Of a DNA stretch of 64,000 bases, positions 25,117-35,547 are shown piece after piece. How positions within the stretch are numbered: position 1 is the first letter of the stretch; every line of letters starts with the position of its first letter. Origin of the DNA: Viola odorata (lineage: Eukaryota > Streptophyta > Magnoliopsida > Malpighiales > Violaceae). The position numbers were made by a program, and so were the translations under genes. The stretch is from positions 50,014,564-50,078,563 of the forward strand of contig OY829543.1 of assembly GCA_963691705.1 (NCBI GenBank), in the 5' to 3' direction. The notes beneath the pieces are model-generated. The model was not told the DNA's origin and did not search any database. It saw only the letters and a list, made by a program, of their open reading frames with translations.

Positions 25117-26650
25117 TTAGCTTGCTCTAATATTTCTATTTTCTTCCTTGCTTTTGTTTCTCTGTTTTTTTTTCTTCTGTTTTTTTTTTTGCATGCTCGC
25201 TGCTGCCTTGCTCGCCACCGCCGCGTCGCCACTGTCGGGCCGCCTGTCACGCCGCTGCCTCGCTCGCCGCTACTCGGACGTCACGCCGCTGCTATGTTGT
25301 TGCTTCGCCGGAGCTTTTGCTGCGTCGCCACTGCCGAGCCGCTGCTACGTCGCTGCCGCCACGGTCGCTGGGTCGAGTCGCTGCCGCCGCCGCCTTGCTG
25401 TTGCCGTTGGAGCTGCAGTTGGCAGCCGCTAATTCTGCCGAAGGAGGAGGTGAGCAGCTGCTGTCGTGCGTTGCGGGAGCTGCCATGGCTGTTCAGTTTG
25501 CTTGTTGTCTGGACGAGGGAGACGATGAGCAGTGTTGGGAATTAAGGAAAATGGGCTTGGCTTGTGCCAAGCCCAAGTGGAGGAAACATGGGCTGCGCCT
25601 TGCGCAAGCCCATGCGGAGGGGAAAGTGGGCTGCTGGGCAGCCCACGCGGTGAAAGAAAGGCCAGCCCAGCTGGGCTGGCCTGGTGGGCTTTTTGGCCCA
25701 CAACTATGGGCCTGGGCCTATTCACGACCCAGCGGGCCCAGCCCAGCTTTTTTTGGCCCGTTGCATTTCTCACTCGTATGCTTGCCCTGTTTATTGTTCG
25801 TGCTTTATTTATTTTTTTCGCACCCATGTACTATTTATTTATTATGCTTACATGTTTAATTTCGTATACTTGCATGTTTAATTATTATTTTCGTATACCT
25901 GCATGTTTATTTATTTTCATATGCTTGCATGTTTAATTTTGTATGCTCTTGCATGTTTAATTATTCTGTTTGCGCACAATCATCAAAAATAATTATTTCA
26001 TTCGAGAACAATAATTTTGACGTCGATCATTTGAATGCTCGTACTATTTAACTAATTATTTTTACATGATCTCGAATGCCTAAATAATTATTCTGCTCGC
26101 ATTTAATCACTAAAATTAATTATTTCACTCGCAATAAGTCATTAAATATTTATCTGTTTCTCGACTATCATTTTCCGAACTAATAATCTCGTCTTCGTAG
26201 GGTAAATCAACCGGTACCCTTCACAAGTACGCTTTTCTTACCCTTTTATTTATTCTACGCCTTTTTCGCATATATATTCGTATGCATGATATTTAAAATT
26301 ATTAAAATTTAATTTAATCCATTGGGCATGATCATTAAATTAGGACTTTTTCATATTTTTACAAACATGATTAAACACCTCTTTCTCCGGTAACCTATTT
26401 AGGATGAGACTCGGGTGCCTAACACCTTCCCGAGTCCATAATACGACCCCGAATCTCTGTTCTCGGGTTCAGACCTATTTGGCCTTAACTTTTTATTTTT
26501 ATGCATGACAAATAGGTTCCCTAAACCTAGAAACAAATTAGGGTGGCGACTTCATTACATCATGTGAGATGAGTACAATTTCGTCTCACATTTCGTCCCA
26601 AACCCGCGTCGCATTAGGATAAAATCCAAAAAGGGGGTGCGACACTCCTT
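25117..26650. mobile_element. Probable Ty3/gypsy (Tat/Ogre-like) LTR remnant
   Basis: The stretch ending near 26643 contains GGGTGCCTAACACCTTCCCG, AGGGTGGCGACTTC and AAAAAGGGGGTGCGACA, phrases I associate with the 3' part of long Tat/Ogre-type plant LTRs. The same LTR probably began near 21770, with the miniature retrotransposon inserted into it. The GC-rich part (25200-25760) gives long overlapping frames in several phases with no known domain, so I treat it as non-coding. No matching partner LTR is in the window, so it is a solo LTR or fragment; its target duplication was not found. Confidence 0.4.
25553..25701. repeat. Run of five successive GC-rich inverted repeats
   Basis: In order: GGGCTTGGC/GCCAAGCCC (25553-25574); CATGGGCTGCGC/GCGCAAGCCCATG (25587-25614); GTGGGCTGC/GCAGCCCAC (25626-25646); the perfect palindrome GCCAGCCCAGCTGGGCTGGC (25661-25680); GTGGGCT/GGCCCAC (25684-25701). 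All share a GGGCT/AGCCC theme with different arms. The stretch is in LTR-derived sequence just right of the miniature retrotransposon. Confidence 0.8.
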
Positions 26651-27189
26651 GTTCTAATTAATCTTGGGCCAAGGCTGGCCCAAGAAGAAAGACGCGGGCG
26701 TGATGCCCGCGTGTAAGGGAAAGGAAATGAGGAACGACGGGCGGTCGAGCAGCCGACAAGTCGCACGCGAGGAGTAAGTGTCATTCACGTCGCACGCCAG
26801 ATTGACAAGTCGCTCGAAGAATTCATGCATTCTATTCAGGCATTGTTTTCAACCCTATTAGCAGCATCTAAATAAAAAAGCCAATCCTCTGCCAAATTGA
26901 AAAAAGCCAATCCTCAGCTAAATTAATTCAAATCGCTCCTCTCCAAAATTAAATCAAAATCCTCACTGCCCAAACCCATCTCACTCTCCTCACTGCCGTC
27001 AGCCACACCACCGAACCCAACCGCCATCACCACTGTCGGACACCTCATCGCCGGCCAAACAACAAAACCAAACCAGCACCGCCGCGCCATCTCCTCCTCC
27101 ATCACCGATCTCCAGCAGTGTTTTTGTTGTTGTGCAGAGCAAAAAGAGAAATAAGAAAGGAAAAGAGAGTAGCATTACTCATGGAAAAA

Positions 27190-27400
27190 AAGGAATAGAA
27201 GAAACTAATGAAAAGAGAGAAAGTGAGGTCGGAGGAAAGTGAAAGAAAAGAAAAAGAAAGAAAAGAAAAAAGAAAAGAAAAAGAAAAAGAAAAAGAAAGA
27301 AGAGAAAAAGAAAAAGAAAGAAAAGAAAAGGAAAGAAAGAAAGAAAAAGAAAGAAAAGAAAAGAAAAAAGAAAGAAAAGAAAAAGAAAAAAAAGAATGTA
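27190..27400 (+). repeat. About 200-bp GA/AAAG polypurine tract
   Basis: Almost pure purine on the plus strand, built of AAAGA and AAAAG words. It adjoins the right arm of the MULE. A shorter pyrimidine tract of the same type adjoins the left arm (20606-20660), so the tract is part of the inverted repeat that expanded on one side. The Lys/Glu-rich and Phe-rich frames through it are not genes. Confidence 0.9.
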
Positions 27401-27610
27401 ATTAGCATATGCTGGCGTGGCATCATGTTGATGATGTGGCATGCCACGTCAGCAGATAACGGAGGAATGGTAACGTCGTTCATGAGAGGTGCCAAATGTG
27501 TCATACGTAAGAAGTACATGTGCCTTTTAAACCGTTTTTTCAGTAGAGGTGCCAAATGAGTCAATCAATTCATGTACAGGTGCCTTTTTTGGATTTAAAC
27601 CTTCTGAAAA

Positions 27611-27936
27611 TTATACTCCCTGTAATTTAATAACAGACGTTTTAAAATAGTAGAAAATTAAAAACAATGATTTTTGATATTATTTTATTCTAAATTGTTT
27701 CATTTTTTTTCTAAATTTTCACTCAAATTACTACACCATCATTAAATTGGGTTGATGCATACTTTTTTTTTTGTCATTTGCACAAAATATATACCTCAAA
27801 ATCGATAAAATGATAAATATTATGAACGGTAAAAATTTATAGAAAAACGACGATTATTAAAGTACAGAAGAAATAGTATTTAAGTGTTTAGAAATTTGAG
27901 TTGTTTATTCACTCTTGTCACACTGGTTTTAAATTA
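27611..27936. other. AT-rich gap with a possible degraded MITE
   Basis: A TACTCCCTGTAATTTAATAA start near 27614 and an ATTAAAGTACAGAAGAAATA end near 27875 resemble weathered Stowaway termini. Nothing coding is seen. Confidence 0.35.
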
Positions 27937-28196
27937 CTCCCTCCGGTCTCCATAAAATTTCATTTTAGCATTTGCTTTTACTGTTTCGGAACGTATCTTA
28001 AGACGGCCGGAACAGTCACTATTTGAGAAAATTTTGCCCCGAATTTTTTCTCGGAAGTACGTTAAGGATTAACGTACGTTCGAAAAAAAGTACGGAATTT
28101 TTTGGGGTCAAATAGTACCTCATCCGGCCTCCTCGATATGCGTTCCCTACTGAATATTGGGATGCGAGAAAGACATTTATTGGAGACCAGAGGGAG
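27937..28196. mobile_element. Stowaway-like MITE with hairpin core
   Basis: Ends CTCCCTCCGGTCTCC and GGAGACCAGAGGGAG, with TA on both sides. The centre contains ACGTTAAGGATTAACGTACG. It is about 370 bp upstream of the next gene. Confidence 0.85.
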
Positions 28197-28209
28197 TAAT
28201 ATTTTTATA

Positions 28210-28290
28210 CTCCCTCCGTTTTCGATTAATTGTCATTTTCCTACGGTTTTTTTGTTCTCAATTAAATGTCATTTTACATACCCCAATACA
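28210..28290. mobile_element. Partial Stowaway-like MITE terminus
   Basis: TA-CTCCCTCCGTTTTCGATTAA starts a fragment with two TGTCATTTT words but no matching right end. It may form part of the 5' region of the gene at 28570. Confidence 0.5.
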
Positions 28291-28569
28291 CTTTATTGAC
28301 AATTTTACTAAAAGGGCCTCTCATTTTCATTGTAATTACCACAGATGCCAATGGCATCCCTTCCAACCTCTGCGCTTTCTTCTCATTTTAATTGTAGAGG
28401 GAATTTCAATAAATTTTTTGTGGGAACCCAAAATTTCTTGCCTTTGAATTGCCGCTTTCCTTTTTTCGTCTGCTCCATTTCACTTCCTTCATTTCTCTTA
28501 CCAACAGGAGACCTTTGTTAATCTTTCTCCCAATCTTCCTTCTTCAATTTAGGCGACAATTTCTTAGAA

Positions 28570-29358
28570 ATGGAAGGCTTCAATTATTTCGAGGATTCTC
28601 AATATGACAGCGTTATGGATTTCGATTCACATATGAATCCATTTGTGAAGGAATCTATTTGTTCAGACGCCGAGGACGAATGCAAGATTGTGGAGGATAC
28701 ATACGCAGAGGATGAAGAAATGGTGTGTGACGACCGCGCCGTAGAGAAGAAGGTCCATTCAACAGCTAGGAATGGGTCTACAAATCTGGGTGAGAATCCT
28801 CGAAATAATTGTTCAGACGCCGAGGATGAATGCAAGATTGTGGAGGATACATACGCAGATGAAGAAATGGTGTGTGACGACCGCGCCGTAGAGAAGAAGG
28901 TCCATTCAACGGCTGGGAATTGGTCTACAAATCTGGGTGAGAATCCTCGACATAATTGTTCAGAAGCCGAGGACGAATGCAAGATTGTGGAGGATACATA
29001 CGCAAATGATGAAGAAATGGTGTGTGACGACCGCGCCGTAGAGAAGAAGGTCCATTCAACGGCTGGGAATGGGTCTACAAATCTGAGTAATCTGAAAGAT
29101 GAAGTGATCATGGTGGATGATGATTCTGAGAGGGTTGGGGTTGACAAGCGAGAAATTGTGGTGATTGATGACGACGATAATGAAGAAGAGAAGGGCCAGA
29201 CATCTGTTGAAGGACGTTCGCATCCTAGGGTTCAGAAAGGAGATAGAGATTTTGATCTTAACAAAATTCCTCTATCAGGTTTGCTGAAATTTTCTGACCC
29301 TTCATTGGAAAAACCCTTCATTGAGATTATGCGCAAGTATCAATCCAAGTACTATTAG
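28570..29358 (+). CDS. Acidic repeat protein with SIM-like motifs and DLNxxP end
   Basis: A 262-residue intronless frame; I do not recognise the family. Residues about 31-175 are three near-identical copies of a block of about 50 residues, each with AEDECKIVEDTYA, DEEMVCDDRAVEKKVHST and NGSTNL. After them come two hydrophobic-plus-acidic patches, IMVDDD (180-185) and IVVIDDDD (196-203), which fit the SUMO-interaction motif pattern. Then DLNKIP (229-234), which fits the DLNxxP type of EAR repression motif, and a short conserved-looking tail (KPFIEIMRKYQSKYY). There is no signal peptide or membrane segment. A nuclear co-repressor-linked or SUMO-linked role is inference only. The start is the first ATG after a pyrimidine-rich leader. 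A partial MITE lies 280 bp upstream. Confidence 0.75.
   Translation: MEGFNYFEDSQYDSVMDFDSHMNPFVKESICSDAEDECKIVEDTYAEDEEMVCDDRAVEKKVHSTARNGSTNLGENPRNNCSDAEDECKIVEDTYADEEMVCDDRAVEKKVHSTAGNWSTNLGENPRHNCSEAEDECKIVEDTYANDEEMVCDDRAVEKKVHSTAGNGSTNLSNLKDEVIMVDDDSERVGVDKREIVVIDDDDNEEEKGQTSVEGRSHPRVQKGDRDFDLNKIPLSGLLKFSDPSLEKPFIEIMRKYQSKYY
28661..29090 (+). repeat. In-frame coding tandem repeat, 3 units of 147-150 bp
   Basis: Units begin with GTTCAGA at 28661, 28811 and 28958. The second unit is one codon shorter. The nucleotide sequence is almost unchanged between units, so the expansion is recent. Confidence 0.9.
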
Positions 29359-31746
29359 TCTTCTACCAGAATGTTGTTGTAGTTTGTAGATAACTGTGGT
29401 TGTTTGTTCCTTTTTGTATGAACTGGACATATATCAGTATGTATCTTTTTGTGTATTTTGGAATCGATTAAATTTTGTGCCTTTCTACTGTAATCGATTG
29501 AATATCAATGGAATTCCTTTTCACTTTCAATGTTTTTGCATTCGGCTAATGATTTGTTATTGAATTCCATGTATACCAAGGCAGAATCGTAAGAAAAGAT
29601 GAAACCTTTCAGCTTCCTGGGGATGAGTTGCTACTGTTGTTATTGCGATTCACGTAACAATTGCAGAATTGTAAGACAGTATGGATGTTTTTCTATGCTG
29701 AGTATGAATTGTCCCTGCTGTTATTGAATTCCATGTATCAATTATTGAATTGTAAGACAGGATGAATCTTTTAGCCTTCATGGGAATGAGTTCCCTCTGT
29801 TGTTATTGCAATACATATAGCAGAAACAGAATTGTTAGTCAATATAGATGGTTTTGCTGCCTGAGAATGAAACTTGTAGCCTTCTGGGAACTCATTGCCT
29901 CTGCTGTCATTGCAATCAATTGTTGAGCTGTAATAGTATGGATGTTTTTGCATCGTGGGAATGACTTAAGCATGTTCTTCCTTTCCGTGTTCATTTATTC
30001 ATGTTCAGAACAGAAAGAACAGGAAGCAATTTCCTTTGATCATCATGGAAGAGGTAATGATGAGCTGGAGCAATTTCCTTGAGATTCAGGCAGGGAATCG
30101 AAGTCTGTTGTATTCTAACAGGAAGCGCATGAAAAACAGGGTATGCTTTGTGATATACCCCTATGCTGGCAACTGAAGCATGCCCATAGTAGCAAAATCA
30201 TGGCATCTGGCATCAATGTGTATTTAAAATTCCCTTTATAAAGCTTTTCCAGCGAGTTCAGTCTTTGCTGATCCAAACTAATAAAATGTTGAGAATGCTT
30301 GTAACAGATTCCTCATTTCTTTCTTTCTTTTTTGGTATAAACAGATTCCTCATTTCTTCTAAACACAATGGGATTAAAATTTTAAAATATATGTTTCCAA
30401 TGTTTTGAATAACTAAGGTTTGACAATTTCAACAAAAAAATAAATCCTTTTCACGTGCAAGAAAACCCAAACAACAAAAATTAGCACATCTGATCAGTTA
30501 AATTTCATCTTGCACATACCACCTCATGTGATGTATATTTTTCATGACTCGAAAATTCCAAATAGTAGTAGGTGAAAGTATAGAATAAAATAGCTAACGT
30601 GGAACTCTTCCTCTCACTATCCATGTGCATGCTTTACACACACACACTCACACTCCTAGACACAAGCATGCAAGCAAACAGCTAGAACTGCCTAGCGGAA
30701 AACCAAGTGAGCCTTCTGGACAAAAAACATTACTCATAGTTTTGAACTTGATTTAATCAGAACTTTAATACACCAAAATAGCTAAAATGAGCAATATAGT
30801 TGCAACCATTCTTGTAATATGATAAGAGAAGAATATCATAAATGGTAGTAAGAACTGCAATTATACACAAGTTCTTGCAAGAATGTACAGTAAACTCGTA
30901 CCCCGGATGACAGCAACAAAGACATAATTCTCGACAAGGCTGAGCCAAAATAGGTGCATATATACAGAACAGGACAACAGGTGCATATAGGTTGGCTTCC
31001 TCTGTGCAAATAAAATTTACACAACGTTAACCATGGACAACAGTTAATGTATTCAGCTGTCATGCAAATCCACTAACAACAACAATTCTGAGGCTTTAAT
31101 AGTGGACAGTATTAGTTCATGCAATATCTATAGACAATTGAGATGCATAAGGAATAAGAAGCCATAATGATTAGATAATATACAAAATACACATTAGTTA
31201 ATTGCATGGTAAGGAAACTATACTCCCAAAATATCAGATTACTTCATATTTCCAATACCATATTACATCACCCTAGCTACTACACACAATACACATCAGT
31301 TAATTGTATGTGTTTTGAAAAATACAGTGGTTGATCTAACCTGTCAAAATGGTAAGAAAATTAAACCCCCAAAAAAGCAGACTACTTCATCTTTCCAGTA
31401 CCACATTACATCACCCTAGCTACTACACTATAATTTGTACTGCTATTCACCAAGCACGCAAAAAATGTCATGCCACTATTTGCTGTGCCTCTGGCTCCAA
31501 AATCCATCTTTCAACCATTATGACAACCTGGTAAACATTATTTATGAGGTGGTCAATGACATAAAATATTACTATATATCACTGTATGGGATGCTTAATC
31601 AAGAACTAACACTTACAATGACTACTGAGGCAGGTGAGCAATTGCAGCTTCAATGAAAATTGAATCACATGGAAGCCTTGAAGGTAAACTGCTTAGCCTT
31701 TCCAACTGATGTTTCTGTAAGTGAGGGATTTTGTATGTATTGGAAC
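29359..31746. other. Intergenic region with degenerate repeats
   Basis: After the acidic-protein stop there is a series of weathered repeats (about 29560-29960). They recombine the phrases GAATTGTAAGACAG, GGATGTTTTT, GGGAATGAGTT and CTGTTGTTATTGCAAT at about 60-110 bp spacing. A second imperfect direct repeat is at about 31190-31300 and 31330-31435 (CACCCTAGCTACTACAC at the end of each). No gene was supported. Confidence 0.5.
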
Positions 31747-33193
31747 CTAGGTTCTTAGAACTTCGATCATGCAAGATTGAAGAGTGATGAAAATATAGTT
31801 TGATTTTTTACATGAAAACTCTTTAAATGACTTCTCAACAGCAGCAATCAATTGCACAACAGAGTTTGCACACTCTTTTTCTTGCAAAGATTGAATTGTC
31901 CTAAAGAACCCCAAATCCAACACATTAAGATCAGGGGAATTAGGTGGTTGGCATAATATCTTCACATTTAAACCAGAATTTTGTACGGCTAGTAAGAAAT
32001 CAACATCATCATCATATATGTGGGTCTTAGCATTATCTTGCTGAATTAGAATTGGCTTTGTGATGCTATCCCTAGGCCATTTCTCTTTAATTGCTGGCAG
32101 AATTTTTGAAACCATGAATCTTCTAATGACATCTCTACTAATCTTTGGGATTGCTTTCACTTCTAAAGTCCCAGCAACTCTATTAACACTAGACCTAATG
32201 GCAGGAGCCTCCTCAACCATTGCAAACACACCTATTTTACCATCAAAAGTGCAGTTCCCTTCAGAATCATACCTTGGTCTAGCAACCGCCGCCATGAACA
32301 TGATCTTTGGAATGAAATTGGTGCTTCTGCAGGTTCGCACAGGTGCCTCTTCATTTGCCAAAAGGTAGTATGTCTGGATCTTTCTTTTCATGCTGAACCA
32401 TTTCTCATCGATGTGGACTACATTGTCCATTTCAAGAAATGTGGGATTCGTTCCAACAGTTGCTGGGTCTATCATGGAAAGACAGTGTTCTATCCTTTGA
32501 AAACGATTCCGCTCTGTCAATGATGGATGAATGTAATTGCTGTGCCGTTTTAGTTCATGGCTCTTCAATTTCTTGAATAAAACAGTAGTTGACACACCCA
32601 AAGCTTGCGCAAGACATTTTAGGGTTGTCCTCTTTTTCAAAGGAACATCTCGCACCTTTTGTAAGTCAATCTCGACCCTCTTTCTCCCACAATTTCTCAC
32701 TCTCATTTTGGAGATGTTGTGGTTGGCAGATTCCTTTCCTCTTCTCCAAATGCGTTGAATTGTTCTGATGGAGACTCTAAAGCGAACAGCTACCTCCTTT
32801 GTTACACTTCTGTTAAGCTTGCCGTTGTCGCTTTGTTGAAGGAACATGGAGTAAGCAAGCATTCGTTCGTAATCATTCAGCTCTTTTCTACTATTGTTGG
32901 GCCGCAGGTGATTGTCAACTTCCAAGTTGAAACAGAAGGACGGTTAGAACATACGAAAATTTTGTAAAATCGAACAGAATAATTGTTAATCCTACCAAAG
33001 ATACAAACTTACCTTCATCGTGGAATTGTGTTTCTGCATCCCTACATTGTCTTTCATAATCTTCATCATTCAGCTCTGAAAATTGGGTGAGGAATTCATC
33101 ATCTTCATCACTGAAGTAATGAATTTGAGGTGATGGAGTATTGAGCAGATTTTGTGGGAAGGAGATGGATGAATCACTTTCGTAATCTGTCAT
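31747..33193 (-). CDS. Mariner-like (plant MLE, DD39D) transposase, two exons
   Basis: Exon 1 33193-33013 encodes an acidic N-terminus (DEDDEFLTQFSELNDEDYE). Exon 2 32918-31747 follows in frame after a 94-bp intron; total 450 residues. The DNA-binding half has SIRTIQRIWRRG. The catalytic triad is D231 (VVHIDEKWF), D355 (QQDNAKTH) and D395 (LNVLDLGFF), with 39 residues between the last two, the DD39D spacing of plant Soymar/Vulmar-type elements. It cuts and joins transposon DNA at TA sites. A TAG ends the frame after IEVLRT, and the frame beyond the stop still reads family-like tail residues, so the C-terminus seems truncated by a recent stop. No intron or catalytic loss is seen. The left terminus of the element was not found, so it may be immobile. 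Confidence 0.88.
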
Positions 33194-33479
33194 TGTTGGA
33201 TCGTGAGGAACAGTGAACGAATAGGGAGAAGTAATTCTACAGAAAGGAGAAGGGGTGATTTATGAAAAATAGGACTGCCAAAAGTTAGAGTTAGTGGATT
33301 GTTGACATTTTCTATTTGAATTCAAACATATTTGGTGAAAATTTTGGCGGAGAATGAAAATGAAATTTCTTGTAAACCTAACCGCGCGTCAATTTTGGGA
33401 GGGAAGGGAATTTTGCCTGAGGATGAAGGAGTGGTACAACCACTGTGAATTGATGAAAAAGCAGGGGCAAACATGTAAG

Positions 33480-33512
33480 GAAAATCAAATAATAATTTGG
33501 AACAGAGGAGTA
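33480..33512. repeat. Right terminus of the mariner-like element
   Basis: On the minus strand this reads TA-CTCCTCTGTTCCAAATTA, close to the CTCCCTCTGTTCC ends of plant mariner and Stowaway elements. It lies about 300 bp upstream of the transposase start. No partner end was found below 31747. Confidence 0.55.
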
Positions 33513-33656
33513 TTTGCTAGTAGTAGTTTTAAATAAACTAATAATAATTGTGTTGACATGGACATGGGTGTCCAAGAGGAGCCGAAAAACTGGATACCCG
33601 AAACAGAAAAACTAGCCGCATCAATCGGAACAAATCAACACACAGTACTGAGAGGG

Positions 33657-35547
33657 ATGAGCAACTATAACGGCAGGGATAACGGAGAGCAGAAAGCGTT
33701 GCTGTGGAAACTTCCGGAGGTCAGGTTAAAGGAGTTCGGCAAAGTAGGACCTGCTTTTGGCTTCGGCGCTGGTTGCGGCGTTGGCCTCGGCGTTGGCCTC
33801 ATCGGAGGTTTGCAATCTCTTAAAATTCTTAGGCTTTCCCTCTTTGTTTTGCATAAACCCATCTTGTTCGATTTTGATTCTTTAATTCCACCCTTTCAAA
33901 GACACCATTTTTAAATATCACATATTTAGTAATCTTCGTCTCGTGATTCTTTTGTAGTAGGGCTGAATGCACGTTAGTTTTTATATTTTAATGTGCTTGA
34001 CTGGCTTTTAGAGCTTAAAAATTTTCTATTGTTCATATAAAGACGACATTTCTCTATAATCTATTACTGTTTTTAAGATGCTGCTTATACAGTTCACTAA
34101 CTCTAACTCTAACTCTAACCTCTGTTAACTGTTCAGGTCTTGGGTTTGGTCCTGGAGTTCCTGGTTTACAGTTTGGTTTTGGTTTTGGAGCTGGATGTGG
34201 AGTTGGTTATGGGTTTGGTTATGGCATGGGGAGGGGTGTAGCTCATGATGAGAAAAGAAGATACTCCAATGTTGGGAAGCATTTTCGTGGTCCTGGAAAT
34301 CTTCCAACTCAGTAAGTGTATTTTTTTTCTTTTTGATTACCTTACCTGTATTCTGAGTCTCACTTCATTGAAATAGCGTGGGTGAACTAATTTTTGGTGT
34401 TATTGTGACCATGACATTTTCTGAGAATGTGGCCTGCTATGACTGAGTGGCTTATCATGCCTTGATTGTATTATGCAATGATAAGGTTTTCTTACATACT
34501 CTATTGCATTGTGGTGTCAAATGTATCCATGCCATTTGTACCATAATTATGTGTTTTAGCACTTTGTGAGTTGAATTAACCTTGGTTCTTAATGAATGAA
34601 ATGCATGAGGATTGCAATGTGACTTATTGAAGTGATTCTTACTGCATCTTCTAGTGGTTTTCTTCCTTCTATTTTCTTTCCTTTCTTTGTCCTTTCCTTT
34701 TTGGTTGCAGTGTTCTGTGTCTGGTGGTGTTGGTGGGGAGGGTATAGCTTGTGTGCGCTCGTGCTTGTTTTACATTTTTACTTTCTGCTACGCTAATGAG
34801 GACTAATAGAACAATCAGTTTGAGGATGTTGAGGATTACCAGCAATGAGGGTGATAAGATTTGCAACGGGGAACAGTAAGATTCTATGGATAGACTATAG
34901 TGTTTTGGTTGGTCATGGATGATCCCTAGCACTTCAAAAATTTACAGGTCTGTTGTTAAGCATCATTTGGTAAACAATTAGGTTCCACCAGTAGTTTTGA
35001 GAGAAAACCCCTTGAATTAGTAGTATTTTTTCATGTGCAAATAGCATTCTCTAAGAGTGAAGGCAGTCGAAGAAAAATAGTGTATAGTAATTGATTTTGT
35101 TACGAGTAAAACTAACAAATTCATTTGTCTCAAGTGTCAACTAAAGTTTACCAGCATTCTATTTTGAGGTTTTATAGCTTACAGTAATGTCCAACTAGCA
35201 TGCACTCAATAGAGGATTTATCAGAAGTCGCATCATGATTAAGTTACAGCCTCTGGTAAGGGTTTTATGAATAGTTGTGTCACTATTCCTTGCAGCTACC
35301 ATGCAAATTTTACCATGCTGATAAAAGGAAAGGGTTGCTTGATTACAATTTACAGTGACAGTTCTATATTCATCCGAACGTCCGGCCAGATGTACGTAGC
35401 AACAGTAAAATTTCAGTAATTTATATTTTTGTGATCCTTTTGCGTGTTCTCAGGGATGAGATTGGTGCACTTGTCGATGAGTTGCTGATAAACACCAAGA
35501 AGCTAGTGAAAGCAACGTCAAAAGAAATTGAGAAGTGGAGAAGATGA
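33657..35547 (+). CDS. TGD5: Glycine-rich TGD5-like plastid lipid-import protein
   Basis: Three exons: 33657-33807, 34137-34311, 35454-35547; GT/AG and in frame, giving 139 residues. The protein has KALLWKLP, a long glycine-rich hydrophobic stretch with small-residue periodicity (VGPAFGFGAGCGVGLGVG; LQFGFGFGAGCGVGYGFG), then KRRYSNVGKHF, LPTQDEIGALVDELL and a basic end KEIEKWRR. This matches my memory of TRIGALACTOSYLDIACYLGLYCEROL 5, a small Gly-rich component of ER-to-chloroplast lipid import. The frame is open upstream to ATG 33558; I chose 33657 because the conserved part starts soon after it. The glycine stretch probably spans or enters a membrane. A mariner-like element ends about 147 bp upstream of the chosen ATG. 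Confidence 0.72.

Larger units (their letters stand above)
21294..26868. mobile_element. TIR element nested in the MULE
   Basis: About 150 bases at 21296-21449 recur inverted at 26713-26868, for example ATGCATGAATTCTTCGAGCG with CGCTCGAAGAATTCATGCAT. TAAATAAAA occurs directly outside both ends (21285-21293 and 26869-26877), a possible 9-bp duplication. The outermost 20 bases of the arms pair only loosely, so the ends are approximate. The interior is LTR-like material and the miniature retrotransposon at 22702-25116. Confidence 0.6.
20396..27601. mobile_element. Large MULE-type TIR element with 9-bp TSD, nested insertions inside
   Basis: Arms of about 200 bases: the left reads GCTTTAAATCC... 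with CTCATTTGGCATCTCTAC, and the right ends with the complement CCAAATGAG...GGATTTAAACC. Both carry GCTGACGTGGCATG-type words. TTCTGAAAA flanks both sides exactly (20387-20395 and 27602-27610), the 9-bp duplication of Mutator-like elements. No transposase was found. The interior includes pyrimidine/purine tracts next to both arms, CCA/CCG-rich sequence (20700-21290, 26900-27110) that may be captured plant DNA, and a further nested TIR element. The host site is about 170 bp upstream of the Ycf45-like start codon. Confidence 0.85.

Noticed and set aside
24973..25859. Long overlapping GC-rich frames (up to 190 codons) in both strands
   Set aside because: They begin in the retrotransposon LTR, overlap in several phases and read as Cys/Arg/Ala-rich text from hairpin-forming LTR sequence; no domain is seen.
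27205..27564. Lys/Glu-rich plus-strand and Phe-rich minus-strand frames
   Set aside because: They are translations of a pure purine tract adjoining the MULE arm, not genes.
28599..29147. 182-codon minus-strand frame with three repeats
   Set aside because: It is the exact antisense shadow of the repeat-containing plus-strand gene, whose tail and motifs are more gene-like.
30044..30145. Small open frame MEEVMMSWSNFLEIQ followed by a GT-like site
   Set aside because: No upstream or downstream exon fits it and there is no recognisable family, so it is not called.
34097..34121. CTAACT repeats resembling telomere sequence
   Set aside because: Only about four units in an intron and the unit is not the plant TTTAGGG; treated as a short microsatellite.
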